This document shows, one piece after another, positions 8,383 to 15,945 of a stretch of 54,272 nucleotides of DNA (positions are counted from its first letter, which is position 1; every line of letters begins with the position of its first letter). The stretch is from assembly GCF_019039105.1 (NCBI RefSeq), contig NZ_JAHPIV010000021.1, positions 1-54,272 on the forward strand, given 5' to 3'. Made by a program: the position numbers and the translations under genes. The notes below the pieces were generated by a model. It worked only from the letters and a program-made list of their open reading frames with translations. It did no database searches and had not been told where the DNA came from. The DNA comes from Desertibacillus haloalkaliphilus (GTDB lineage Bacteria; Bacillota; Bacilli; Bacillales; KJ1-10-99).

Positions 8383-9513
8383 CTATTTAACCGGTAACGT
8401 AAACGAGAATGTATGTATGTTTTCATTCGTTTGAAAGCCAACCTCTCCATCATGACTCTCAATAATTTCCTTTACAATCGCAAGGCCTAAACCAGACCCT
8501 CCTAGCTTTCGATTACGTGATCCATCAGCTCGGTAAAAGCGTTCAAACGGCTGATCTGGGCTAGTCACAGGAATCGGAACTCCTTCGTTTCTCACCTGAA
8601 CCTTATAGCCCTTTTCAGTCATCATCCCTTGAACCTCCATCCAGCCGCCTCGATCATAACGAAGAACATTTTCAAATAAGTTGTTCAATACTTGCTTAAG
8701 ACCACCTTCACTAGCGGTTACCTCTTTATTTTCGATTGAGGTCCTAACCTCAATCGCTTGTTTTTGAAGTTGTAGCTGAAAATGTTCGATTTGTTGTTCA
8801 ATTAAATCTTTCATCGACAAGCGCTCGTACTCATCCTGAGACGTTTGCGTCCCTGCATGCCATATGTTGATTTGTTGCAGCTGCTCGACCAATTCCGTTA
8901 ATCGTGATGATTCTTCATATAAAGAATCATACAGTTTGCGATCACCTTGAATCACTCCCGAGCGTAGTGCTTCTAGGTAGCCATTAATATTCGTTAGCGG
9001 CGTGCGTAATTCATGAGCAACATTCCTTGTCAACTTTTCACGAGCGTCCTCGTTTCTTTTTATTTGTTGAACCATATGATTAAAGTGCTCCGTTAACTTT
9101 CCAATCTCATCATCGTTTGCAATCGGAATTGGTTTAGGTTCATGACCGTTTGTCATCTCTTTCGTCGCTTCCGTTAGTGTACGTAGCGGATCTAATAAGG
9201 AATGGATAAAATAAAAATGAACAATCGCCGCAACAATCACTGCGAGAATGACTGCAAAAACGAGATATGAATCCATTTGGTTAATAAATGCGGCACGTTG
9301 TGCGGCAGTGAGTGTGTTTTCCTGTTCAATTAAATAACATGCATAGTCCTTTACTGAGATCCCTACGATCCAAATAACAACGCCAATAACTAGGCTATTG
9401 ACAATTGTAATTCTCCACATCAAATTCACGTGAAACCATGGTCGAAAAAAATAGCTAAAAGGCAACAAACTTATACCCCATTCCTCGTACCGTTTGAATA
9501 CAATCTGGGGCAT
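8383..9513 (-). CDS. Sensor histidine kinase with HAMP domain
   Basis: At most 376 residues. Two membrane helices (about 36-55 and 83-103) enclose a short extracellular loop of about 28 residues, too small for a ligand domain. HAMP, then HisKA with phospho-accepting His167 in NVAHELRTP, then HATPase with an N box (LNNLFENVLRY) and GSGLGLAIVKE. The start is uncertain: ATG at 9513 overlaps the response regulator by 59 bp, while ATG at 9420 right before helix 1 avoids overlap but has no clear ribosome site. It is the last gene of an operon with the regulator, a TlpA thioredoxin and an Lgt-like protein. The signal may be envelope redox or thiol stress. Confidence 0.9.
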   Translation of the reverse strand: MPQIVFKRYEEWGISLLPFSYFFRPWFHVNLMWRITIVNSLVIGVVIWIVGISVKDYACYLIEQENTLTAAQRAAFINQMDSYLVFAVILAVIVAAIVHFYFIHSLLDPLRTLTEATKEMTNGHEPKPIPIANDDEIGKLTEHFNHMVQQIKRNEDAREKLTRNVAHELRTPLTNINGYLEALRSGVIQGDRKLYDSLYEESSRLTELVEQLQQINIWHAGTQTSQDEYERLSMKDLIEQQIEHFQLQLQKQAIEVRTSIENKEVTASEGGLKQVLNNLFENVLRYDRGGWMEVQGMMTEKGYKVQVRNEGVPIPVTSPDQPFERFYRADGSRNRKLGGSGLGLAIVKEIIESHDGEVGFQTNENIHTFSFTLPVK

Positions 9514-10144
9514 CGACTTGCGCTAACTTTTCCCTCAAGTGACGAACGTGGACATCAATGGTACGAGTTGTAATGTCCTTTTCAGCATGGGGGTATAAAT
9601 AGTCAATCATTTGTTCTCTCGATAACACTTGATTAGGATGCTGCATGAATAGATGTAAAAGTTTCGTTTCATTTTTCGTTAATGAAAGGTTCGCTCCCCG
9701 ATAATTTGCCTCACCCTTAAATGGTTTTAAAGTAATCCCTTGGTAACTGATCTTACTGCAACGATTGGCTGTGCGTCTAAGCACCGCTTCAACCCGAGCG
9801 ACAAGCTCATTTGGACTAAATGGTTTTGTGATATAATCGTCAGCCCCGATTTTGAGACCATGAATGCGGTCCTTCTCATCGACTTTTGCTGTCACCATAA
9901 TAATTGGGCTATCACTCTTTTTCTCTACCCTTATCCAATGGCAAACCTCTTCACCACTAACTTCTGGGAGCATTAAATCAATAATTGCAAAACATGGATC
10001 ATAGCGTTCAAACATGTCAATCGCTTGTTTGCCATCCTCGGCTTCCCACACTTCATACCCATCGTTTTCAAGATATATCTTTATTAATTGTCTAATCTTC
10101 GGATCATCTTCTACAATTAAAATCGACTTTCCTTTCGTATTCAC
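9455..10144 (-). CDS. OmpR-family response regulator
   Basis: 229 residues with a receiver domain (phospho-accepting Asp56 in IIDLMLPE, acidic DD near 13-14, KPFSPNE switch Lys) and a C-terminal winged-helix DNA-binding domain (RTIDVHVRHLREKL, GMGYKF). The start is GTG at 10144 with GGTGGGGG upstream. Its partner is the kinase whose frame overlaps the 3' end. It is transcribed after the TlpA-like gene with a 19-bp gap. The order Lgt-like, TlpA, regulator, kinase implies control of extracytoplasmic thiol or cytochrome maturation genes, possibly its own operon. Confidence 0.93.
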   Translation of the reverse strand: MNTKGKSILIVEDDPKIRQLIKIYLENDGYEVWEAEDGKQAIDMFERYDPCFAIIDLMLPEVSGEEVCHWIRVEKKSDSPIIMVTAKVDEKDRIHGLKIGADDYITKPFSPNELVARVEAVLRRTANRCSKISYQGITLKPFKGEANYRGANLSLTKNETKLLHLFMQHPNQVLSREQMIDYLYPHAEKDITTRTIDVHVRHLREKLAQVDAPDCIQTVRGMGYKFVAF

Positions 10145-10163
10145 TATTAACCCCCACCTGCAT

Positions 10164-10724
10164 TTAATCGATCGAATCCATCAATGTTTCCATTAATTCA
10201 TACGACATTGGTCCAACGACCTTATTTTGAATCAGCCCTTGAGTATCAATAATGTACGTGGTTGGAATCGAATACGCTTGATACATCGTTCCGACATCAC
10301 CGTCGACATCTAATACGACCGGAAAAGTTAGCTGGAATTCATCATAAACAAATGGCTCTACTGCGCTCGTATTTCTTTCTTGCGTTGTTAAATTGACAGC
10401 TAAGATCGTCATATCCTGATCTTTATTTTTTTCGTAAAAATCCTGCATATGCGGCATTTCGGCTCGACAAGGTGGACACCACGTAGCCCACAGGTTTAAG
10501 ATCACTTTTTCACCACGAAAATCAGATAGTCTTAACGCCTCTCCCTCTAAGGTTTCTAACTCAAAATCAGGTGCGAGGTTGCCTTGCTCAATTCCCACCT
10601 CTACATCGGATAAATCCGAATTAACAGGTGTATCAATTGCATTGTCCTCTCCAGCATTTAGTAACCCCCAACCAATTAACCCGGCTAAAAGCGCAATCAC
10701 AAACACATTTTTAAGCTTTTTCAT
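10164..10724 (-). CDS. TlpA/ResA-like membrane-anchored thiol-disulfide oxidoreductase
   Basis: 186 residues. An N-terminal signal anchor (about 6-23) is followed by a thioredoxin-fold domain with the redox pair CPPC (Cys83, Cys86) in WATWCPPCRAEMP and the cis-Pro loop SIPTTYIID. The domain should face the outside and reduce or exchange disulfides, as ResA does for apocytochrome c. No lipobox is seen. Its first 14 bp overlap the end of the Lgt-like gene, so the two are translationally coupled. The downstream two-component genes may sense its redox state. A cytochrome c target is not visible in the window. Confidence 0.92.
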   Translation of the reverse strand: MKKLKNVFVIALLAGLIGWGLLNAGEDNAIDTPVNSDLSDVEVGIEQGNLAPDFELETLEGEALRLSDFRGEKVILNLWATWCPPCRAEMPHMQDFYEKNKDQDMTILAVNLTTQERNTSAVEPFVYDEFQLTFPVVLDVDGDVGTMYQAYSIPTTYIIDTQGLIQNKVVGPMSYELMETLMDSID

Positions 10725-11373
10725 AACCTTCTCCCTTCTGCTGTAAAATAATGATCACAACTGCTACTATCGCAAATATGAGTTGCCACGCTGTAAGTCC
10801 TAGAAATAACGGTGGCTGCTGTGAAAAGTAATGTAAAAAGAGTTGAGCTAAACTATACATTAAGGCCACATTACTGATTGTCTTCACTTGTCCTACTTGC
10901 TGCTCTTTATAAATGACAACAAGTAAACCAAGAGCTAACATGATCTGACCGACATAAAAAAGAGGATTCATCACCGTAACGTGAATAAAGTAAACAGCTG
11001 AAGCTGCAAACCCCCCCGCCATGATAAGCTCACTATATGGTAACAGACCAATCTGTCGCTTACGTGCATACCTATAGATGTATACTATTCCGACTAGTAA
11101 AGCTAATAAGACACCTCGTCTGCCTCCATCAAAATAAAGAATGCCTACTGGGTATGTAAATGCATAGATCGGATAAAAGAGTACATAACTCAACTTCCAA
11201 ACAATGAATCCATAAAAAAGTGCATTAAACAGACCATCGACCACGTGCTTATTATTCAAATCCGTTTTCTTCACACGACTGTTTATCACGAGATAAGCTA
11301 TGAGAAGTCCCAAGCCAATAAACACCCATTGAACAGGAAGACGGATCTGTCCTAGTTCCAAATATTCTCCCAT
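10711..11373 (-). CDS. Polytopic membrane protein related to prolipoprotein diacylglyceryl transferase
   Basis: 220 residues with about seven hydrophobic segments. The start LGQIRLPVQWVFIGLGLLIA resembles the first helix of Lgt, and a later FDGGRRGVLLALL loop resembles the Lgt substrate loop. Key Lgt residues such as the HGGL motif are not evident, so it is likely a divergent relative rather than the housekeeping enzyme. It heads an operon with a TlpA thioredoxin. It could supply or guide electrons in place of CcdA, or be a lipid-linked partner; both are guesses. AAGGGGG precedes the ATG. Upstream lies the structured RNA region. Confidence 0.6.
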   Translation of the reverse strand: MGEYLELGQIRLPVQWVFIGLGLLIAYLVINSRVKKTDLNNKHVVDGLFNALFYGFIVWKLSYVLFYPIYAFTYPVGILYFDGGRRGVLLALLVGIVYIYRYARKRQIGLLPYSELIMAGGFAASAVYFIHVTVMNPLFYVGQIMLALGLLVVIYKEQQVGQVKTISNVALMYSLAQLFLHYFSQQPPLFLGLTAWQLIFAIVAVVIIILQQKGEGYEKA

Positions 11374-11535
11374 CGTTTTCCCCCTTCAAACTATATGTTA
11401 TGATACGTCTTAAATATTAAGAAACGTTTAAGAAGCTATTCTCTTTATACCATTTTTTATATCTATGTTCCTCCGCTCTAGAGAGATTCAGTCTGCACAA
11501 TCGAGCGTCGCCAGGGGAAAGCGGGGGTATGAACA

Positions 11536-11790
11536 AAAAGCAGAAGCACACCATGATGATGCACTTCTGCTTTGTTTAGCTAAAATAGCGACAGGAAAGC
11601 TCCACCCACACTATAAAGGATAAAAATGACTCCTACCAGGAGCCAAAGGTAAACCGCAGGTCATATTGGTGGTTTGGTTTTCACCTTTTCCCCGTCTGTT
11701 TCCCTACCTTTGAGCCCTCACTGTTTTGTTGTACAGACTTTGTCCTTATCCATCATCCATCTCCCTTTCATACATACAAACATACCCTTA
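11536..11790 (-). ncRNA. Candidate CstR-controlled structured RNA (small RNA or leader)
   Basis: A near-consensus promoter with two CstR-like operators (11782-11824) reads into about 250 bases with no gene, ending at a strong terminator. On the minus strand the region pairs over a long distance (CAAAGGTA with TACCTTTG, then GGGCT with GGCTCC). Inside are a GGTGAAAACC hairpin with a GNRA-type loop and a CTCCTGGTAGGAG hairpin. A 12-codon frame starting ATGATGGATAAG lies near the 5' end. I could not match it to any riboswitch I know. It could be a free small RNA, or a leader for the Lgt-TlpA-two-component operon starting 160 bp further on. Confidence 0.45.
11538..11572 (-). terminator. Rho-independent terminator
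   Basis: On the minus strand AAGCAGAAG and CTTCTGCTT form a 9-bp stem with further pairing inside (CATCA/TGGTG), followed by a run of five T. It ends the structured transcript and lies 165 bp before the Lgt-like gene. Confidence 0.85.
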
Positions 11791-11824
11791 TAGATATTAT
11801 ATACCTATAAGGGTATGTTTTCAA
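11782..11824 (-). promoter_or_regulatory. Promoter with two CstR-like operators, directed away from the CoA-disulfide reductase gene
   Basis: On the minus strand TTGAAA (11819-11824), a 17-base spacer and TATAAT (11796-11801) form a good promoter. Operator-like sites ATACCTATAAGGGTAT (11801-11816) and ATACCCTTATAGATAT (11782-11797) fill the spacer and the start region. It starts only 8 bases past the stop of 11832-13781. Confidence 0.72.
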
Positions 11825-11831
11825 GTTGAAG

Positions 11832-13781
11832 TTATTGCTTTTTAATATAGGCCTTAATCGTCTTATGATTCGTTTGTTGCTCAAGTAAGACATGACCATT
11901 CTTTTCGCACCATGCAGGTAAATCACGTACAAAATTAGCATCTGTGGCCGATACTTCAAGGATTTGACCTGTTTCCATCTCTTTTACAGCTTTTACTACA
12001 CTCATAATCGGTCCAGGACATTGCAACCCACTTGCATCAATTTTCACGTCTGCCTTTTGGTCAATCATTTCCTTACGTTCGACCTTGGCAACACCTGAAT
12101 CATCGGTTTTGATGTTGCAATCTTGTTGGTTTTTATAAAACGCCGCTGAGTAAGTTTTCCAACCGCCGTCTAGATTCTTCACCTCAAAGCCATTCTCTTG
12201 TAAAATACGTGACGCTAAATAACCACGTAACCCTACTTGACAGTTGACATAAATCGTTTCTCCTTGCGGAAGTTCAGCTAATCGATCTCGTAAATCATCA
12301 AGAGGAATATTGATGGCACCTTCGATATAGCCCATCTCTAATTCAATTGGATTACGCACATCAACTAATGTCCCACCGCTTGTAACAACCTCATCAATTT
12401 CGTGCCACTGAACGGTTTCAATTACACCATCGACAATGTTCGTAGCTGCATATCCAGCCGTATTGACAGGATCCTTTGCTGAAGAATATGGAGGAGCATA
12501 GGCTAGCTCTAGGTCTGCAAGATCCATGACAGTTAATCCTGCTTTAGTGGCTGTTGCGATCACATCAATACGCTTATCAATCCCAGTTGTCCCTACTGCC
12601 TGTGCGCCGTAAATGTCACCCGTTTCTTTATCAAAAATAAGTTTTAGCGCGATTGGGGCTGCACCAGGATAGTAGCCAGCATGTGAACCAGGGTGTAAAT
12701 GAACAACCTCATAAGGAATACCTAAGCGTTTTAACGTTTTTTCGTTATTTCCTGTTGTTGCGACTGTATAATCAAGCACTTTAGCAATCGATGTGCCGAG
12801 CGTGCCTTTATAGGTTACTTGCTTCCCATAAATGTTATCGGCCACAATCCGCCCTTGTCGATTGGCTGGCCATGCTAGGGGGATCATTGTAGGTTGGTTA
12901 TTGACATAATCTTTAACTTCAACGACATCACCAATCGCGTAAATATGAGGGTCGCTTGTTTGTAAATATTCGTTCACCTGAATGCCGCCACGTTCACCGA
13001 CATCTAGCCCTGCATTTACCGCTAACTCATTTTCAGGACGAACACCAATCGATAGAATAATCATATCCGTTTCAATTTCTTTTCCATTTTGAGTGATGAC
13101 TTTACTTCCTTCATCGGCAAACGAGTTTACGCCATCACGTAAAATAAGCTGTACACCCTTTTCTTCCAAGTGGGCATGGATGGATGCTACCATTTCATAA
13201 TCAAGGGGCGCCATCACTTGATCAGCCATTTCAATGATCGTCACGTCGATCCCACGATCATATAAATTTTCGGCCATCTCTAGTCCAATAAATCCACCAC
13301 CAACAATTACAGCTCGTTGCGGTTTTTCATGATCGACATAGGCCTTGATCTTGTCTGTATCCGGAATGTTTCGTAATGTAAAGGTTGACTTTGCCTCATT
13401 TAACCCCGGAATAGGTGGAACAATTGGACGTGCACCAGGGGATAAGATTAACTCATCATAGGTTTCTTCATAGGTCGTCCCTGACTGTAAATCGTTGACA
13501 ATGACCGTTTTATTCTCTCGATCAATACGAACCACTTCACTTAAGTTACGAATATCTAAGTTAAACTTTTTTGACATTCCTTCAACGGTTTGCACCAATA
13601 ACTTTTCTCGGTCGGTGATCGTCTCACCAATGTAGTATGGCAAACCACAGTTGGCAAATGAAATATATTCACCTTTTTCAAACATTACAATTGTTGATTT
13701 TTCATCTATTCTTCTTAAACGTGCTGCTGCAGTCGCCCCACCGGCAACGCCACCGACGATGACAATTTTCTTATGATTCAT
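11832..13781 (-). CDS. CoA-disulfide reductase fused to rhodanese and TusA domains
   Basis: 649 residues. Residues 1-450 are a flavoprotein of the CoA-disulfide reductase/NADH oxidase type: FAD motif VIVGGVAGGATAA, single redox Cys45 in FANCGLPYYIG, NAD motif near 160, and a dimerisation domain with YAPPYSSAKDP. Residues 460-540 are a rhodanese with Cys514 (NCQVGLRG). Residues 579-649 are a TusA domain with Cys588 in CPGP. Such fusions reduce CoA persulfide or polysulfide with NAD(P)H, releasing sulfide, and the extra domains may deliver sulfur to the flavin site. An FNR-like site and tandem CstR operators lie upstream, so control by both oxygen and persulfide is likely. Confidence 0.94.
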   Translation of the reverse strand: MNHKKIVIVGGVAGGATAAARLRRIDEKSTIVMFEKGEYISFANCGLPYYIGETITDREKLLVQTVEGMSKKFNLDIRNLSEVVRIDRENKTVIVNDLQSGTTYEETYDELILSPGARPIVPPIPGLNEAKSTFTLRNIPDTDKIKAYVDHEKPQRAVIVGGGFIGLEMAENLYDRGIDVTIIEMADQVMAPLDYEMVASIHAHLEEKGVQLILRDGVNSFADEGSKVITQNGKEIETDMIILSIGVRPENELAVNAGLDVGERGGIQVNEYLQTSDPHIYAIGDVVEVKDYVNNQPTMIPLAWPANRQGRIVADNIYGKQVTYKGTLGTSIAKVLDYTVATTGNNEKTLKRLGIPYEVVHLHPGSHAGYYPGAAPIALKLIFDKETGDIYGAQAVGTTGIDKRIDVIATATKAGLTVMDLADLELAYAPPYSSAKDPVNTAGYAATNIVDGVIETVQWHEIDEVVTSGGTLVDVRNPIELEMGYIEGAINIPLDDLRDRLAELPQGETIYVNCQVGLRGYLASRILQENGFEVKNLDGGWKTYSAAFYKNQQDCNIKTDDSGVAKVERKEMIDQKADVKIDASGLQCPGPIMSVVKAVKEMETGQILEVSATDANFVRDLPAWCEKNGHVLLEQQTNHKTIKAYIKKQ

Positions 13782-13799
13782 TATGATAGCCTCCTCTAA

Positions 13800-13831
13800 T
13801 TACCTTATGGGGTATATACCCTACATAGTAT
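13800..13831. promoter_or_regulatory. Two tandem CstR-like operators before the CoA-disulfide reductase gene
   Basis: TTACCTTATGGGGTAT (13800-13815) abuts ATACCCTACATAGTAT (13816-13831). They overlap TATACT/TAATAT candidates for the -10 on the minus strand. No good -35 is seen, which fits an activator-dependent promoter (see the FNR-like site just upstream). Confidence 0.7.
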
Positions 13832-13858
13832 ATATTACACCGATCTTCCTGCGTATGA

Positions 13859-13874
13859 TGTGATAAAAATCACA
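13859..13874. promoter_or_regulatory. FNR/CRP-type palindrome
   Basis: TGTGATAAAAATCACA matches TGTGA-N6-TCACA exactly, the Bacillus Fnr consensus. Its centre lies about 35-45 bases before the likely start of the CoA-disulfide reductase transcript, where class II activators bind. Confidence 0.65.
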
Positions 13875-13940
13875 CTTTGCATGTTTTTTTATAAAACGTG
13901 TATATGACAATGGTGAAACTGACCTAGAAAAAGAACATTT

Positions 13941-14717
13941 CTACAAAATATCCATCCAAATATTGATCGCTGTCGCTGCTATCATGATCGCTAACAAGAG
14001 TTGTAAGCGTTTCGTATTCATTTTCTTACCCGCGATCGCCCCAAGTGGAGATGCAATTAAACTAGCAACAATCATAATAAATGCTGGGTAATAATCAATT
14101 TGACCCGTAGAAATTTTTCCAACTGTTGTACCGATCGATGAGATAAGCGTAATCGCTAATGAGGATGCAATCGTCATCCGCGTTGGAATTTTTAAAAACA
14201 CGAGCATAATCGGTACTAATAAAAATGCACCAGCAGCTCCGACAATCCCGGCACCAATCCCTACAATAAAAGAAAGAGATGCCGCTAGTGACTTATTAAA
14301 TGTCACTTCATCAAGGGGCTTGTCATCAATTCCTTTTTTTGGTACAAACATCATAATCGCTGCAATTAAAGCTAGCATTCCGTAAACAATATTAATGCCA
14401 GCCTCGCTCATTAGTTTCGAACCATAACCACCAATAAAACTACCAATTAAAATACTAACGCCCATATACGTAATTAGAGTTTTATTTAGATAGCCACCCT
14501 TTCGGTATGCCCATACACCACCAAGGGTGGCAAAGAATACTTGAATCGCACTAATCCCTGAGACTTCATGCGCACTAAAGGCTGCGAGACCAAATAGTGG
14601 GGGGATATAGAGAAGCATTGGATACTTAATAATCGACCCACCAATCCCCAGCATCCCCGAAAGATACGAACCGATAAAACCAATCAAAAAGATAACAATT
14701 ATAAATGTAATATCCAC
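13941..14717 (-). CDS. TauE/SafE-family sulfite/organosulfonate exporter
   Basis: About 258 residues with eight to nine membrane helices and the two repeated TauE/SafE halves ([12 protein letters not shown] in the first, [13 protein letters not shown] in the second). The start is GTG at 14717 with AAAGGAG nine bases ahead; the TTG at 14735 overlaps that ribosome site. Members export sulfite, sulfoacetate or related anions. In cst operons the TauE gene stands beside cstR and is thought to remove sulfite made by persulfide oxidation, which fits here. It follows TusA copy 3 with an attenuator-like hairpin between them. Confidence 0.92.
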   Translation of the reverse strand: MDITFIIVIFLIGFIGSYLSGMLGIGGSIIKYPMLLYIPPLFGLAAFSAHEVSGISAIQVFFATLGGVWAYRKGGYLNKTLITYMGVSILIGSFIGGYGSKLMSEAGINIVYGMLALIAAIMMFVPKKGIDDKPLDEVTFNKSLAASLSFIVGIGAGIVGAAGAFLLVPIMLVFLKIPTRMTIASSLAITLISSIGTTVGKISTGQIDYYPAFIMIVASLIASPLGAIAGKKMNTKRLQLLLAIMIAATAINIWMDIL

Positions 14718-14745
14718 TTTACAATCTCCTTTCAAGAAAAAGATA

Positions 14746-14785
14746 GCTGCCCTAAAAAAGGTTACGATTTACCTCTTAGAACAGC
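14746..14785 (-). terminator. Hairpin between TusA copy 3 and TauE genes
   Basis: On the minus strand GCTGTTCTAAGAGGT pairs with ACCTTTTTTAGGGCAGC (some G-U pairs), followed by TATCTTTTTC. It could be a partial terminator lowering TauE relative to TusA. Confidence 0.5.
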
Positions 14786-14793
14786 CCTTTCCT

Positions 14794-15021
14794 TTAGCCT
14801 TTTTTAATCCAAAACGTTAAGATGCCATTTTCTTCAGCATCTGCTACCAACTGATGACCACCAGAGCTTGCCCAGGCCGCTAAGTCATTTTTAGCCCCTT
14901 GATCTGTTGCATGGATTTCTAACACTTGACCTGACTCTAGCTCAGTCATGGCTTTTTTCGTACGAACGATTGGCATCGGGCAGGCAAAACCTTTTGCATC
15001 TAACACTTTATCTGAATGCAT
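14794..15021 (-). CDS. TusA-family sulfur carrier protein (copy 3)
   Basis: 75 residues, almost the same as copy 1 (CPMPIVRTKKAM core, C-terminal FWIKKG), with the sulfur-accepting Cys in CPMP. A single change near the core (DAKGFACPMP instead of DAKGLACPMP) is seen. GGAGG lies before the ATG. It is the first gene of the TusA-TauE unit, with two CstR-like operators at 15127 and 15201. It likely carries sulfane sulfur as part of the persulfide response; the target enzyme is unknown. Confidence 0.93.
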   Translation of the reverse strand: MHSDKVLDAKGFACPMPIVRTKKAMTELESGQVLEIHATDQGAKNDLAAWASSGGHQLVADAEENGILTFWIKKG

Positions 15022-15126
15022 TTTTATCCCTCCACGTTTAGTATCTATTTATTCAGCTACGGTTGGCTAAATGACCGAGTATCATGGTCGATGCCGTTTA
15101 ATCTAGCCTTTTTCCCTCTCACCTAA

Positions 15127-15142
15127 ATACCGATATGGGTAT
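15127..15142. promoter_or_regulatory. CstR-like operator upstream of TusA copy 3
   Basis: ATACCGATATGGGTAT lies 105 bases before the TusA start. AT-rich promoter-like sequence surrounds it, and a TTGACGTA/TACGTCAA inverted repeat lies next to it at 15161-15188. Confidence 0.65.
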
Positions 15143-15200
15143 ATATGAAAACAAAAAATTTTGACGTACAACGTTAATTATACGTCAACCATCGCCCTAA

Positions 15201-15216
15201 TTACCTCGTATGGTAT
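15201..15216. promoter_or_regulatory. CstR-like operator (weaker) between cstR and TusA copy 3
   Basis: TTACCTCGTATGGTAT keeps the outer half-sites but has a shorter G run. It lies 50 bases downstream of the cstR-type stop. Confidence 0.5.
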
Positions 15217-15265
15217 AAAAAGAAATATATCTATTTACTTATCGTACAAGAGTGGGTACCCATAC

Positions 15266-15526
15266 TTATCTACTTTTCACAAGTAGGTTTACAGCTTCTT
15301 GGATGAAAGCTTCTGTATCTTCACCTTTAACAATTTGATCCCGAACACACTGCTCAAGGTTCGTGCTTACCACTACACCAATCGCTCGATCTAATGCATT
15401 CCTCGCTGCTGACATTTGTACAACAATATCTTTACAGTCTTTTTCTTCTTCCATCATCCGTAAGATCGCTTTAACCTGTCCTTCTACTCGTTTGACTCGA
15501 TGTTTCATTTGATCATTGTATTCCAT
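15266..15526 (-). CDS. cstR: CsoR-family repressor, persulfide-sensing CstR type
   Basis: This 86-residue all-helical regulator has the CsoR/RcnR DNA-binding pattern (HRVKRVEGQVKAI). The Cu(I) sensor CsoR uses Cys-His-Cys; here Cys31 and Cys60 are present but the His position is Asn56. That is the signature of CstR, which forms inter-subunit di- and trisulfide bridges with persulfides and leaves DNA. The eleven ATAC-N8-GTAT sites in this island and the sulfur genes around it support the call. The start overlaps the end of the upstream rhodanese-like gene by 14 bp, so the two are coupled and share the promoter at 15946-15974, giving autoregulation. Confidence 0.9.
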   Translation of the reverse strand: MEYNDQMKHRVKRVEGQVKAILRMMEEEKDCKDIVVQMSAARNALDRAIGVVVSTNLEQCVRDQIVKGEDTEAFIQEAVNLLVKSR

Positions 15527-15896
15527 ACGACTCGCTCCCCTTTCTACATGTTGATTGATTTGCAGTGAACGTTTGTATTAAATGATACCCCTTAACACGG
15601 ATCCCCTTCTTTGATAAAAGCCGTCCACTCATGTTTACATCAATCGTTTCAGCTGAGAGAATGTAAACATCTTCCGCTCCCACATCGCGGTAATATCTCT
15701 TCAAATAAGCTAACGGAATATTGATCGCCCCTTCAACAGGTTGATGATAAGCAGCGGAAAAGTCCCTAACATCAAGTAGAGTACTACGGTCTTGATCAAT
15801 AGTTTCTAATTCGATGTGCTCAAGACCCATGATTGGCACATATCTATTATACAAAAAAATCAAGATGACGATGACGATAGAACCTATAAGTACCAT
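15513..15896 (-). CDS. Membrane-anchored rhodanese-like protein lacking the catalytic Cys
   Basis: 127 residues from the ATG at 15896 (GTAGGTGG ahead; a longer frame to 15974 crosses the promoter). A membrane helix (MVLIGSIVIVILIFLY) is followed by a rhodanese-like fold with TLLDVRDFSAAY and GAINIPLAYL. The active-site loop reads ILSAETIDVN where CxxGxR(S/T) is expected, so the Cys is lost. It is therefore a pseudo-rhodanese, perhaps structural or a sensor. It is the first gene of the operon with the CstR repressor and overlaps it by 14 bp. Its CstR-like operator lies 55 bp upstream. Confidence 0.82.
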   Translation of the reverse strand: MVLIGSIVIVILIFLYNRYVPIMGLEHIELETIDQDRSTLLDVRDFSAAYHQPVEGAINIPLAYLKRYYRDVGAEDVYILSAETIDVNMSGRLLSKKGIRVKGYHLIQTFTANQSTCRKGSESYGIQ

Positions 15897-15945
15897 ATTC
15901 CACCTACTCGCATGTCTATTTTTATTGAATTGATGTGATATGATT

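Noticed and set aside
10711-11373. Housekeeping lipoprotein transferase Lgt
   Set aside because: Only the first helix and a GG loop resemble Lgt; the conserved HGG and Arg motifs were not found, and the neighbours are redox genes.
11590-11790. Known riboswitch (fluoride, cobalamin, magnesium, c-di-GMP or T-box)
   Set aside because: Isolated look-alike strings exist (ATGACTCCTACC, GGGAAA...GGTGAAAACC), but the remaining core motifs of each class are missing on both strands.
15245-15262. Another CstR operator (AGTGGGTACCCATACT region)
   Set aside because: It is centred on a GGGTACCC palindrome with the half-sites inverted compared with the ATAC-N8-GTAT pattern.
15266-15526. Copper-sensing CsoR
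   Set aside because: The His of the Cys-His-Cys copper site is Asn56, and the surrounding genes handle persulfide, so CstR fits better.
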